In this document: positions 26,058 to 34,477 of the stretch, piece by piece
How positions within the stretch are numbered: the first letter of the stretch is position 1
Layout: every line of letters starts with the position of its first letter
Source of the DNA: Erythrobacter sp. Alg231-14
GTDB lineage: Bacteria; Pseudomonadota; Alphaproteobacteria; Sphingomonadales; Sphingomonadaceae
NCBI RefSeq assembly: GCF_900149685.1
Contig: NZ_LT702999.1
Span: 2,480,001-2,544,000 of the forward strand
Reading direction: 5' to 3'
Length of the DNA stretch: 64,000 nucleotides
Made by a program: the position numbers and the translations under genes
Notes under the pieces: model-generated
What the model saw: the letters and a program-made list of their open reading frames with translations, nothing else
The model's database searches: none
What the model was told of the DNA's origin: nothing

Positions 26058-28949
26058 TCATTCAGGGGGCGCCTCTCCGATGTCCTTGTCCGATTGCGGC
26101 GTTGTATCGGGCGACGTTGTATCGCCGCCGCCGCGCCGTTCGACCATTTCTTCGACGATGGCCTCTTCGGCTTCGTTTTCTGGCTCTTCGGTCTCGTCAA
26201 TTTTGACCGCGCTGACGATGGTTTCTTTCTTGCCAACGTCAAACAGGCGAACGCCGGCCGAATTGCGCCCGATAATCCGCAAAGATTCCAGACCCATCCG
26301 GATGAGTTTCGCCTGATCGGTGACCAGCATCAATTGCTGACCGCGTTCCACAGGGAAGCTGGCGACAACCGGGCCATTGCGGGCGATGTTGTCGATATTG
26401 GTGATCCCCATGCCGCCGCGACCCGCTCGCCTGTATTCATAGGCGCTGGATACTTTGCCATAGCCATTGGCGCATACAGTCAGGATGAATTGCTCTTCCT
26501 GAGCCATGGCGGCGTGATCTTCAGAGAGCGCCGGAGCATTCTCATCTGCCTTCCAAGGAGCAACTTTGAGATAGGCGTCGCGTTCCTCTGGCGTGGCAGA
26601 TCCGCCGGCTAGGATGGAAAGCGACACAACTTCGTCGCCTGCTTCCTTGAATTTCATTCCGCGCACACCGGTGGAGGTGCGGGAGGTGAACTCGCGCACA
26701 TCTTCTCCTGCAAAACGGATCGCTTTGCCCATCCGGCTCGCCAAGAGAACGTCATCGCCTGCGGACAACAACGCAACGCCGATCAATTTGTCGGCGCTTT
26801 CTTCATCAAACTTCATGGCGAATTTGCCGTTTGATGGGATGTTTGTGAAGGCGTCCATCGCGTTGCGGCGCACATTGCCTTTGGCAGTGGCGAACACAAC
26901 CGACAACGCACCCCATTCCGATTCGTCTTCGGGTAGAGGCAGAACGGTGCGAATGGTCTCCCCTTCGTCCAAAGACGGCAATAGGTTGACGATCGGACGA
27001 CCGCGTGTTGCCGGCCCACCCTCGGGCAGCTTCCACACTTTGAGCCTGTAGACCTTGCCCGCGGTGGAGAAGAACAGGACCGGATTGTGCGTCGATGTGA
27101 CGAACATTTCTGCAATGGCGTCCTCATCTTTGGTCGACATGCCGGCCCGGCCTTTACCGCCCCGATTTTGCGCGCGGAACGTGGAAAGCGGCGTCCGTTT
27201 GATATAGCCGTCCAGCGTTACAGTGACGACCATGTCGTCGCGCTCAATCAAGTCCTCATCTTCCAAACCGTCCCAAGCGGGCGCGATTTCGGACATACGC
27301 GGTGTAGCGTAAGTGGCTCGAATCTCTTCAAGTTCTTCGCGCATCACGGCGTAGAGTTTCACCCGGTCACCCAGAATGGCGAGGAATTCTTCGATCTTGC
27401 TGGCGAGTTCGGCCAGCTCATCACCGATTTCATCACGACCCAACGCGGTTAGGCGATGGAGCCGCAAATCGAGGATCGCTTTAACCTGCCGCTCTGAAAG
27501 GCGATATGTCCCGCCTTCTTGATCGGCGCTTGGTTCAATCGCTTCGACCAATCGAATGTATTGCGCGATGTCGCCAATCGGCCATTCTTTGGTCAACAAT
27601 CTTTCGCGTGCGGTCGCCGGATTGGGTGCGCCACGAATGATCGCAACCACTTCATCAAGGTTGGAAACGGCCACCACCAAGCCGAGCAAAATGTGAGCCC
27701 GGTCGCGCGCTTTGGCCAATTCAAATTTGGTGCGACGCGTGATCACTTCTTCGCGGAATGCGATAAACGCCTGAATGAAATCGCGCAGCATCAACGTTTC
27801 GGGACGACCGCCGCGGATCGCCAGCATATTTGCTGGGAACGATGATTGTGCCGGTGTGTGACGCCAAATCTGGTTCAAGACCACTTCGGCGGTTGCATCG
27901 CGCTTAAGATCAATAACAACACGAACACCGATGCGAGAACTTTCGTCGCGGATATCCGCGATGCCCTCGATGCGTTTCTCTTTGGCCGCATCTGCAATTT
28001 TCTCAACCAAACCGGCTTTGCCGACTTGATAGGGAATCGATGTGAAAACGATGCTTTCGCGGTCACCACGGCGCGTTTCGATTTCGTGGCGGCACCGCAT
28101 TAGGATAGAGCCACGGCCGGTCGTGTAGGCCGACTTCGCGCCACTAGTGCCAAGTATGAGTGGTGCTGTCGGGAAATCTGGACCCGGAATGTACTCGATC
28201 AATTCTTCGGATGTGATCGCCGGGTTTTCCATAAAGGCGAGGCAGCCATCCAACACTTCGCCCAAATTGTGGGGCGGTACATTGGTCGCCATGCCCACGG
28301 CGATCCCGCCGGCGCCGTTCACCAAAAGATTGGGGAAACGCGCCGGGAGTACGGACGGCTCTTGTTTGCGCCCGTCATAGTTTTCCACAAAATCGACGGT
28401 GTCTTTATCAAGATCATCCAACAACGTGTCCGCCACACGGGCCAAACGCGCCTCTGTGTAACGCATAGACGCCGGTGGATCGGGATCCATCGAGCCAAAG
28501 TTACCCTGACCATCGATTAAGGGAACGCGCATCGACCACGGTTGCGTCAAGCGAGCGAGAGCGTCGTAAATAGCGCTGTCGCCGTGGGGGTGGAAATCGC
28601 CCATCACGTCGCCGACAATCTTAGCGCTTTTCACGAAAGGACGACCGGCGACGAAATTGCCCAACTTGCTTGCGAACAAGATCCGGCGATGAACCGGTTT
28701 TAAGCCATCGCGCACATCGGGAAGAGCGCGACTGACGATCACGCTCATCGCGTAATCGAGATAGCTCGTCTTCATCTCATCGACGATGTCGATGCGTTCG
28801 TACTCTCCGCCGGACGCCGGTTCAGGCGCGGGGGGAGTGGGGTCGAGAATGTCGCTGTCGTCGCTCAAAGGGGCGGCCGTTTCTGTTGTTGATGATGGTG
28901 TTTTTCGTTCCGACCAATCTAGGCGTTTGAAGGGGTAAGCGCCACTCAA
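26058..28949 (-). CDS. gyrA: DNA gyrase subunit A
   Basis: The 963-aa protein introduces negative supercoils together with GyrB. The start is probably TTG 28949, since no ATG occurs before residue 59. This gives an unusual acidic, Pro-rich N-terminal extension of about 45 residues before the normal EYERIDIVDEMKTSYLDYAMSV opening. The quinolone-resistance region reads GDFHPHGDSAIYDALARL, with the serine (Ser125) and aspartate (Asp129) of sensitive enzymes both kept. The DNA-cleaving tyrosine is Tyr164 in MRYTEARLA. The C-terminal wrapping domain has the GyrA-box variant QNRGGKGRAG. The tail is acidic. Confidence 0.96.
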   Translation of the reverse strand: MSGAYPFKRLDWSERKTPSSTTETAAPLSDDSDILDPTPPAPEPASGGEYERIDIVDEMKTSYLDYAMSVIVSRALPDVRDGLKPVHRRILFASKLGNFVAGRPFVKSAKIVGDVMGDFHPHGDSAIYDALARLTQPWSMRVPLIDGQGNFGSMDPDPPASMRYTEARLARVADTLLDDLDKDTVDFVENYDGRKQEPSVLPARFPNLLVNGAGGIAVGMATNVPPHNLGEVLDGCLAFMENPAITSEELIEYIPGPDFPTAPLILGTSGAKSAYTTGRGSILMRCRHEIETRRGDRESIVFTSIPYQVGKAGLVEKIADAAKEKRIEGIADIRDESSRIGVRVVIDLKRDATAEVVLNQIWRHTPAQSSFPANMLAIRGGRPETLMLRDFIQAFIAFREEVITRRTKFELAKARDRAHILLGLVVAVSNLDEVVAIIRGAPNPATARERLLTKEWPIGDIAQYIRLVEAIEPSADQEGGTYRLSERQVKAILDLRLHRLTALGRDEIGDELAELASKIEEFLAILGDRVKLYAVMREELEEIRATYATPRMSEIAPAWDGLEDEDLIERDDMVVTVTLDGYIKRTPLSTFRAQNRGGKGRAGMSTKDEDAIAEMFVTSTHNPVLFFSTAGKVYRLKVWKLPEGGPATRGRPIVNLLPSLDEGETIRTVLPLPEDESEWGALSVVFATAKGNVRRNAMDAFTNIPSNGKFAMKFDEESADKLIGVALLSAGDDVLLASRMGKAIRFAGEDVREFTSRTSTGVRGMKFKEAGDEVVSLSILAGGSATPEERDAYLKVAPWKADENAPALSEDHAAMAQEEQFILTVCANGYGKVSSAYEYRRAGRGGMGITNIDNIARNGPVVASFPVERGQQLMLVTDQAKLIRMGLESLRIIGRNSAGVRLFDVGKKETIVSAVKIDETEEPENEAEEAIVEEMVERRGGGDTTSPDTTPQSDKDIGEAPPE

Positions 28950-29166
28950 TCAACGAAACAAAATTGTCGCATTTGCGTCTTTTCCACACTTGCCGGGAAC
29001 TTCGCTTGTGTAGGGGGTAAACGAAGGCGATGCTTTGCATATATTGCGCGAATGTGAACGGATGATACGCGCCATTCAATCCTCGTTCAGCACCGATTGG
29101 TTAGAACGAATTGCAAATTGGAAAACAGTACGCCAAATGGCGACACGACATTTAGGAGGTTCCCCG

Positions 29167-30519
29167 ATGATTTCTCTTTTTAAGAAAAGCCGAGCTTCGT
29201 CGCTTGCACTCGCGATGGCATTGGCAACCGGCACCGCCGTAGTCGCCACGGCCGTTATTCCGGCCGAAGCAAGCGCGCAACGCAATCGTGATCGCGACCG
29301 CGATCGTGATTCGTCCAGCGAAGACAATGGCGGCGGCTACAGCGATGAATTCCGCGCGATCTATGTTCCATTGGACGAAGCTCTTAAGGCTGAGGGTGCC
29401 GATGTGGCCTCTTTGCGCGGTCAAATCGATGCCTTGGCTGGCACATTGAACACCAACGATGAAAAGATCGCTGGTGGCGGCCTCATGTACAATGCGGGCA
29501 TCTCCACTTCCGATCCTACGCTGCAATTGCGCGGCATGGAATTCATGTTGGCAAGCGGCAAGATCCCTATCGATCAAACCGGCCGGTACAATTTCATCGC
29601 TTATCAGTTGGCGAATGGTCAAAACGACTATGCCAAGGCCCGCACATATCTGCAGGGCGCGATCCAATACAATTTCACCACCGCCGATATTTCGTCTGAC
29701 GATCTAAGGATCACGATGGCGGAAAGTTACTTCACCACTGAGGAGTATCAGGCAGGCTTTGACTACCTTCGTCAGATTATCTCCGACCGCAAGGCGCGCA
29801 ATCAACCGGTTGCCGAAAACTGGTACCGTCGCGGTGTTGCTGTTTCGTATCAGAACGAAATCTCTCCAGAGGTCTATGACTTCGCGACGATGTGGGTGAG
29901 CGATTATCCCACGGCCGAGAACTGGCGCGAAGCGATCAATGTGACCCGCAACTTGAATTCGTTTGAGCGGACCGAGATCCTCGACCTGTTCCGGTTGAGC
30001 CGCCGTGTCGATGCTCTCCAGGACGAATCGGATTACGATTACTACGTCGAAGCCGCTGATGCGCGTCGTCTGCCGAAAGAGGTGCGCGACATCATCGGTG
30101 AGGGCAGGGCGTCCGGTGTTATCTCCGCCGATAACCTTTTCATCACCGAATCCCTCGAAATCGCCGATGGACGCATCGCCAGCGACCGTGCTGATCTGCC
30201 TGCGCTTGAAAGAGACGCGATGGCTGCTGATGCCGGTTTGCGGACCGTTGTTGCCGCAGGTGGCGCATTCTTGAGCTATGGTGAGTTTGCCAAGGCGGCC
30301 ACGTTCTACCAACGCGCTTTGGGTATGCCGGGTGTCGACACCGCTGAGGCGTTGACGCGTCTTGGTATCGCTCAACTCAGCATGGGTGAATACGATGCGG
30401 CCCGCACAACGTTTGGCCAGATACAAGGCAACCGTATGCCTATCGCCAAGCTTTGGATTGCGCATGCAAACCAATTGGAAGCGGCCGCAAGGCCTGCCCC
30501 TGCGCCATTGCCGATGTAA
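29167..30519 (+). CDS. Exported helical-repeat protein of unknown function
   Basis: This 450-aa protein is preceded by a near-perfect AGGAGG at 29155-29160, so the ATG at 29167 is secure. A signal peptide (about residues 1-37, ending EASAQ) leads into a short charged repeat of alternating Arg and Asp (residues 38-47) and a Ser/Gly-rich stretch. The remainder is all-helical in appearance with TPR-like segments such as YDYAKARTYLQGAI-type and FAKAATFYQRALGMPGVDTAEALTRLG. I do not recognise a named family. The neat ribosome site and downstream terminator suggest strong independent expression. It is probably periplasmic, or outer-membrane associated. Confidence 0.75.
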   Translation: MISLFKKSRASSLALAMALATGTAVVATAVIPAEASAQRNRDRDRDRDSSSEDNGGGYSDEFRAIYVPLDEALKAEGADVASLRGQIDALAGTLNTNDEKIAGGGLMYNAGISTSDPTLQLRGMEFMLASGKIPIDQTGRYNFIAYQLANGQNDYAKARTYLQGAIQYNFTTADISSDDLRITMAESYFTTEEYQAGFDYLRQIISDRKARNQPVAENWYRRGVAVSYQNEISPEVYDFATMWVSDYPTAENWREAINVTRNLNSFERTEILDLFRLSRRVDALQDESDYDYYVEAADARRLPKEVRDIIGEGRASGVISADNLFITESLEIADGRIASDRADLPALERDAMAADAGLRTVVAAGGAFLSYGEFAKAATFYQRALGMPGVDTAEALTRLGIAQLSMGEYDAARTTFGQIQGNRMPIAKLWIAHANQLEAAARPAPAPLPM

Positions 30520-30556
30520 ATTGACGATGTGAAATGTCGCTGAGGCGACCCAATTG

Positions 30557-30595
30557 AAAAGGGCCCGAGGTTTAATCCTTGGGCCCTTTTTCATG
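30557..30595 (+). terminator. Terminator after the helical-repeat gene
   Basis: GGGCCCGAGG (30561-30570), loop TTTAAT, CCTTGGGCCC (30577-30586), then TTTTT. The stem is strong, with one mismatch or wobble. The AAAA before it gives some activity for the opposite strand, where the NYN gene ends at 30614. Confidence 0.88.
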
Positions 30596-30613
30596 TTCAG
30601 AGCCGGCCCAGAT

Positions 30614-31345
30614 TCATCGCAATCGCCTTACATAAACCTGATTGTCTGTGCTGCGCTCCACGACAAAATTGTCGAGCGTTGCAAACAACTCTGACAGGCT
30701 TTTGAAGCCATAATTGCGTACATCAAAGCTCGATCGATTGCCTGCGATCTGACCCACTTGTTGGAGTTTGGCGAAGCCTTTTTCGTCTCGTTTGGCTTCG
30801 GAATACGCTGCCGTGATTAACTCCAACAAATCGTTGTCGACAACCGCATCGGCCCGGATCGCTTCGTCGGCGGCCGCATCGCCGGAACGATCCGCGTGAC
30901 TGTTGGCGATCAATTGGCGAATGTCGATAAATCTCGTGCAGACGGATTTGAACGCTTGGGGCGTCTTTGCCTCGCCAAAACCATAGACGACGATCCCATC
31001 CTGCCTAAGCCGCGTGACAAGCGGCGTGAAATCGCTGTCGGAAGTCATGATCCCAAACCCATCAACCTTACCCTGATTCAAAAGGTCGATGGCGTCGATT
31101 GTCATGGCCATGTCGGTGGCGTTTTTGCCTTTTGACACGTCGAATTGTTGCTGTGGGCGAATGCCGTATTTGTTTGTGAGGTCGCCCCACTTCTTCAAAT
31201 TTGCCTTGGCAAAATTCCCATAGGCGCGGCGGATGTTCACCTGACCCAATTCCGCCATAACGGTCAGCACCGGATCGATACCGTCCGGTGTGGTGTTGTC
31301 CGCGTCAATCAACAAAGCGATATTCTTTAGGACGGTGTCGGCCAT
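30614..31345 (-). CDS. NYN-domain RNase-like protein with C-terminal OST-HTH/LOTUS domain
   Basis: The 243-aa protein begins with a NYN (LabA/DUF88, PIN-like) domain. Acidic catalytic-type residues sit in ALLIDADNTTPDGID, in KNATDMAMTIDAIDLL and in IMTSDSDFTPLV, so metal-dependent RNase activity is plausible. After a linker, residues about 165-243 (LLELITAAYSEAKRDEKGFAKLQQVG and FDVRNYGFKSLSELFATLD) match the OST-HTH/LOTUS fold, which binds RNA, including G-quadruplex RNA in some eukaryotic proteins. It lies 39 bases downstream of the carbonic anhydrase gene on the same strand and may belong to the sbtA operon. Its target is unknown. Confidence 0.85.
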   Translation of the reverse strand: MADTVLKNIALLIDADNTTPDGIDPVLTVMAELGQVNIRRAYGNFAKANLKKWGDLTNKYGIRPQQQFDVSKGKNATDMAMTIDAIDLLNQGKVDGFGIMTSDSDFTPLVTRLRQDGIVVYGFGEAKTPQAFKSVCTRFIDIRQLIANSHADRSGDAAADEAIRADAVVDNDLLELITAAYSEAKRDEKGFAKLQQVGQIAGNRSSFDVRNYGFKSLSELFATLDNFVVERSTDNQVYVRRLR

Positions 31346-31384
31346 ACGAACTCCATGGTTTCGCGGGTGGGCGGCGGGAATGCC

Positions 31385-32026
31385 TTAATCTTCGGGGAAA
31401 AATTCGCCTTTGTCTTCATCGAGTGAATACAGCATTCCTTCGCCGATCGAGAAATGTGCGCCGCGAAGCTTCAACGTACCCGCTTTCTCTTTTTCAGCGA
31501 TCCATGGGAAACTGCGCAAATTTGAAAGGCTCAATTGGATGGCGGCGAATTCCATGGCCAATTCCGCTTCGCGTCCAGATGTGCCGTGTTGATGAGCGAC
31601 CGGTTCGCGCGCCTCGGACAAAAGATTGATCCAATTGGCGATGAAGCCGCCTTCGCCCATCGGTTTGGAATTGAAACTTTGGCTCAACGCGGCTGCACAG
31701 CCGCCGCAGCGCCCATGGCCCATGACCATGATCTGTTTCACTTCCAACATCTGGACCGCGAATTCAACGGCCGCAGAAACCCCGTGAAAGCCAGGGGTTG
31801 TCTCAAAGGGAGGGACCAAAGCGGCGACGTTGCGCACGACGAAAATCTCGCCGGGATCCACGTCAAAGATTTGCGCCGGGTCCACGCGGCTGTCGCTGCA
31901 ACCGATGATCAGGAATTTGGGTTTCTGACCTTCGTTGATCGTTTGTTCAAATCGTTCGCGTTGGCGCGGATAAGTGCCTTCGCGGAAACGGCGATACCCT
32001 TTAAGCAATTCGGCAAATTCTGGCAC
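31385..32026 (-). CDS. Beta-class carbonic anhydrase
   Basis: It interconverts CO2 and bicarbonate. The product is 213 aa from a GTG start at 32026 with AGGGAGA ahead of it. Zinc ligands are Cys43 (in GCSDSRVDP), His104 and Cys107 (in GHGRCGG). The Asp45-Arg47 dyad of active beta-carbonic anhydrases is present, so it should be catalytic. It is 33 bases downstream of sbtB on the same strand and probably cotranscribed with the bicarbonate transporter. The pairing implies that imported bicarbonate is converted to CO2, or that hydrated CO2 is retained as bicarbonate, in the cytoplasm. Confidence 0.95.
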   Translation of the reverse strand: MPEFAELLKGYRRFREGTYPRQRERFEQTINEGQKPKFLIIGCSDSRVDPAQIFDVDPGEIFVVRNVAALVPPFETTPGFHGVSAAVEFAVQMLEVKQIMVMGHGRCGGCAAALSQSFNSKPMGEGGFIANWINLLSEAREPVAHQHGTSGREAELAMEFAAIQLSLSNLRSFPWIAEKEKAGTLKLRGAHFSIGEGMLYSLDEDKGEFFPED

Positions 32027-32059
32027 AATCGTCTCCCTATTTCGGGGCGGATGCGGCGT

Positions 32060-32368
32060 TTAGAATCGCTCTCCCCGGATAACTTCAACGTCCCACATGT
32101 TGAAGATAAAGCCGAGATTGGTAAGCATAGGGGCTAGCTGTTCGGCAAGCGCCATTGCTCTGTCTTCCGCAGCTATCGTCAAAACAAACACTTTATCGGT
32201 GCCCATAACGCTTTCTTGGCGCCATTGTCCGTCGCGCCCTTTGCCGCTGGTGACAGGAACAATGGTCCATCCGGTGATCTCGGCTTTGTCGATCGCTTCA
32301 GTGACGCGTTTGACCAACGCTTTATCAGCTAGGATTTCGATGCGTTTGCGGGTGACGGTTTCGATCAT
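32060..32368 (-). CDS. sbtB: PII-like bicarbonate-transporter regulator, SbtB type
   Basis: The 102-aa protein has a PII-like ferredoxin fold: beta-alpha-beta starting RKRIEILADKALVKRVTEAIDKAEITGWTI-type, a short T-loop region with SGKGRDGQWRQESV, then VFVLTIAAEDRAMALAEQL. The position directly after sbtA (ATGA overlap, 32368-32365) makes SbtB much more likely than GlnB. Cyanobacterial SbtB is a trimer that binds cyclic AMP and adenine nucleotides and binds SbtA to block transport. The redox-active Cys pair at the C-terminus of some cyanobacterial SbtB is absent, since this protein ends at VEVIRGERF. Confidence 0.84.
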   Translation of the reverse strand: MIETVTRKRIEILADKALVKRVTEAIDKAEITGWTIVPVTSGKGRDGQWRQESVMGTDKVFVLTIAAEDRAMALAEQLAPMLTNLGFIFNMWDVEVIRGERF

Positions 32369-33351
32369 GGCATCGCTCCTGCGTGGCCGGTGAGATAAGC
32401 GGAAAATGCGCTGATCAGACCAATGTTGATCAGAACGTTAAACGGGAATGTGATGCTTAAAGACATTGTGAGGTAAATGCCCGGATCGGCCTCTGGTAGG
32501 GCAAGACGCATGGCCGCCGGAACGGCGATGTAACTGGCGCTGGCGCACAGCACGCCAAGCGCTGCGGACGATCCCGCATCAAGGCCCACGACCACGCCCA
32601 ACACGGTGCCCGCCATCCCGTTTACGATCGGAAGGAAGATCGCAATCACGAAAAGCCGCCAAGTGATCGAACGCGATTCCATCATCCTACGTGCAGCGAT
32701 CAGCCCCATGTCGAGCAGGAAGAGGCACAACACCCCCTTAAACCCTGTTTCGAAAAAGGGGCTTACGGCGGCAAACCGGCTTTCGCCGGCAATCATTCCA
32801 ATTACAAATGCGCCCAGCAACAAAACGATCGAAGAGTTGGTGAACACTTCATGCAACATCTCGCCGGTTGTTTGTGTGCCGCCTGCGCTGCCCAATCCGC
32901 GGGCCAACAATAGACCAGCGAGGATGGCGGGCGCCTCCATCGCGGCCATGACCGCGACCATATACCCACCAGGCTCGCGTGCTTGACCGGTTAAAATTTC
33001 AACGGCGGTGACGAATGTAACCACGCTGATCGAACCATAATGCGCCGCGACAGCGCCAGAATTGATCCGGTCCAAACGGCCGAACCCCTTTAAAACGGCA
33101 TAGGCGAACAAGGGTAGGATAAACCCCGCCGCGATGCCTGCACCCAATGCCGAAATCACCGTTAGATCGATGCCCGACTTGGACACCGCCACGCCGCCTT
33201 TGATCCCAATTGCCGCCATCAAATACAGCGACATTGCTTTCGCGATGGGTTCTGGAATGGAAAGGTCGGACCGCGCAAACGCCGCCAACAAGCCAAGGAC
33301 AAAGAACAGCACGACCGGCGAAGAGAACGTCTGAATTGCGGTGTCGAACAT
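32365..33351 (-). CDS. sbtA: Sodium-dependent bicarbonate transporter SbtA
   Basis: This 328-aa inner-membrane protein has about ten helices in two inverted repeats, as in the SbtA fold. Recognisable segments are the opening LFFVLGLLAAFARSDLSIPE, KGGVAV in the first half, AAHYGSISVVTFV (the bicarbonate/sodium-binding helix region), MEAPAILAGLLLAR, and in the second half CASASYIAVPAAMRLALPEADPG. SbtA imports bicarbonate with Na+ in cyanobacteria. Homologues also occur in proteobacteria. The gene leads the operon sbtA-sbtB-carbonic anhydrase and is divergent from lipA. Confidence 0.87.
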   Translation of the reverse strand: MFDTAIQTFSSPVVLFFVLGLLAAFARSDLSIPEPIAKAMSLYLMAAIGIKGGVAVSKSGIDLTVISALGAGIAAGFILPLFAYAVLKGFGRLDRINSGAVAAHYGSISVVTFVTAVEILTGQAREPGGYMVAVMAAMEAPAILAGLLLARGLGSAGGTQTTGEMLHEVFTNSSIVLLLGAFVIGMIAGESRFAAVSPFFETGFKGVLCLFLLDMGLIAARRMMESRSITWRLFVIAIFLPIVNGMAGTVLGVVVGLDAGSSAALGVLCASASYIAVPAAMRLALPEADPGIYLTMSLSITFPFNVLINIGLISAFSAYLTGHAGAMP

Positions 33352-33380
33352 CGATTGTCCTGTGAACTGAATGTATGAGA

Positions 33381-33410
33381 GGGGATTGCAGTTGCAATCT
33401 TAGCAACCCC
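33381..33410. promoter_or_regulatory. Inverted-repeat element upstream of sbtA
   Basis: GATTGCA-GT-TGCAATC (33384-33399) is a perfect 7-bp dyad centred about 40 bases before the sbtA ATG. The same bases can form a second, mutually exclusive pairing, GGGGATTGC (33381-33389) with GCAACCCC (33403-33410). It could be an operator or a switching leader hairpin. The function is not shown. Confidence 0.45.
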
Positions 33411-33496
33411 GCATTGGGCCTTTATGTTCCCAACGGACGCAAATCAGATGTTCGCTGCGCTTGCGGCGGACGCAGGGTGGGCCTAAATGATGCCGC

Positions 33497-34477
33497 ATGA
33501 ACGATCTCACCAACGCTCCCAAAGCCACGCCAAAATCGGGCGAGGGCGAAAACCGCCCGCCGCGTCAGCGCAAGCCGGATTGGATCCGCGTTCGCGCGCC
33601 TGTTAGCCAAGGGTACAATGAGACGCGCAAATTGATGCGTGAACTTAACCTCAACACCGTGTGCGAAGAGGCCGCATGCCCGAATATTGGGGAATGTTGG
33701 GATAAGAAACACGCAACAGTCATGATCCTTGGCGATGTGTGCACGCGTGCCTGTGCGTTTTGCAATGTGAAAACGGGGATGCCGCGCGCGGTTGATCCGA
33801 TGGAGCCAGAGAACACCGCGATTGCGGCGGCCAAAATGGGCCTCAACCATATTGTGATCACTAGCGTCGATCGCGACGATTTGCCCGATGGCGGCGCGTC
33901 ACAATTCGTGAAGGTCATCAAAGCATTGCGGCGCAACACGCCCAACACGACGATCGAAATTCTGACCCCTGATTTCCGCGGGAAAATGCGGCCCGCGATC
34001 GAAGCGATCTGCGAAGCCGGTCCCGATGTCTTCAACCACAATTTGGAGACAGTCCCGCGCCTTTATCCAACAATCCGTCCGGGCGCGCGCTATTATGCGT
34101 CGCTGAGATTGTTGGAAGAGGTCAAGGCGCACAACCCGCTGATCTTTACCAAATCGGGCATTATGCTGGGTCTGGGTGAGCAGCGTTTGGAAGTGCACCA
34201 AGTCATGGATGACATGCGGTGTGCAGAGGTCGATTTCATCACGATGGGTCAATATCTTCAACCGACCCCCAAACATGCCAAAGTCGAAGAATTCGTGCCT
34301 CCCAAGGGGTTCGATGCCTATGGTTCGATCGCCCGGGCAAAAGGCTTTTTACAAGTCGCCTCCAGCCCGCTGACCCGGTCAAGCTATCACGCGGGCGATG
34401 ACTTTGCTGTGATGAAGAAAGCGCGCGAAGAAAAACTGCGCAAGCCTGATCGTCTATCGATTGCGTCCGATACATAA
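33497..34477 (+). CDS. lipA: Lipoyl synthase (radical SAM)
   Basis: LipA inserts two sulfur atoms into octanoyl groups on lipoyl domains, completing the cofactor that PdhB and PdhC in this window need. The 326-aa product has both iron-sulfur motifs. The auxiliary cluster cysteines are Cys56, Cys61 and Cys67 ([14 protein letters not shown]). The radical-SAM cysteines are Cys82, Cys86 and Cys89 (VCTRACAFC). The C-terminal RSSYHAGD contributes the serine ligand. The N-terminus is short and basic. The stop overlaps the start of the next gene as TAATG. Confidence 0.97.
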   Translation: MNDLTNAPKATPKSGEGENRPPRQRKPDWIRVRAPVSQGYNETRKLMRELNLNTVCEEAACPNIGECWDKKHATVMILGDVCTRACAFCNVKTGMPRAVDPMEPENTAIAAAKMGLNHIVITSVDRDDLPDGGASQFVKVIKALRRNTPNTTIEILTPDFRGKMRPAIEAICEAGPDVFNHNLETVPRLYPTIRPGARYYASLRLLEEVKAHNPLIFTKSGIMLGLGEQRLEVHQVMDDMRCAEVDFITMGQYLQPTPKHAKVEEFVPPKGFDAYGSIARAKGFLQVASSPLTRSSYHAGDDFAVMKKAREEKLRKPDRLSIASDT

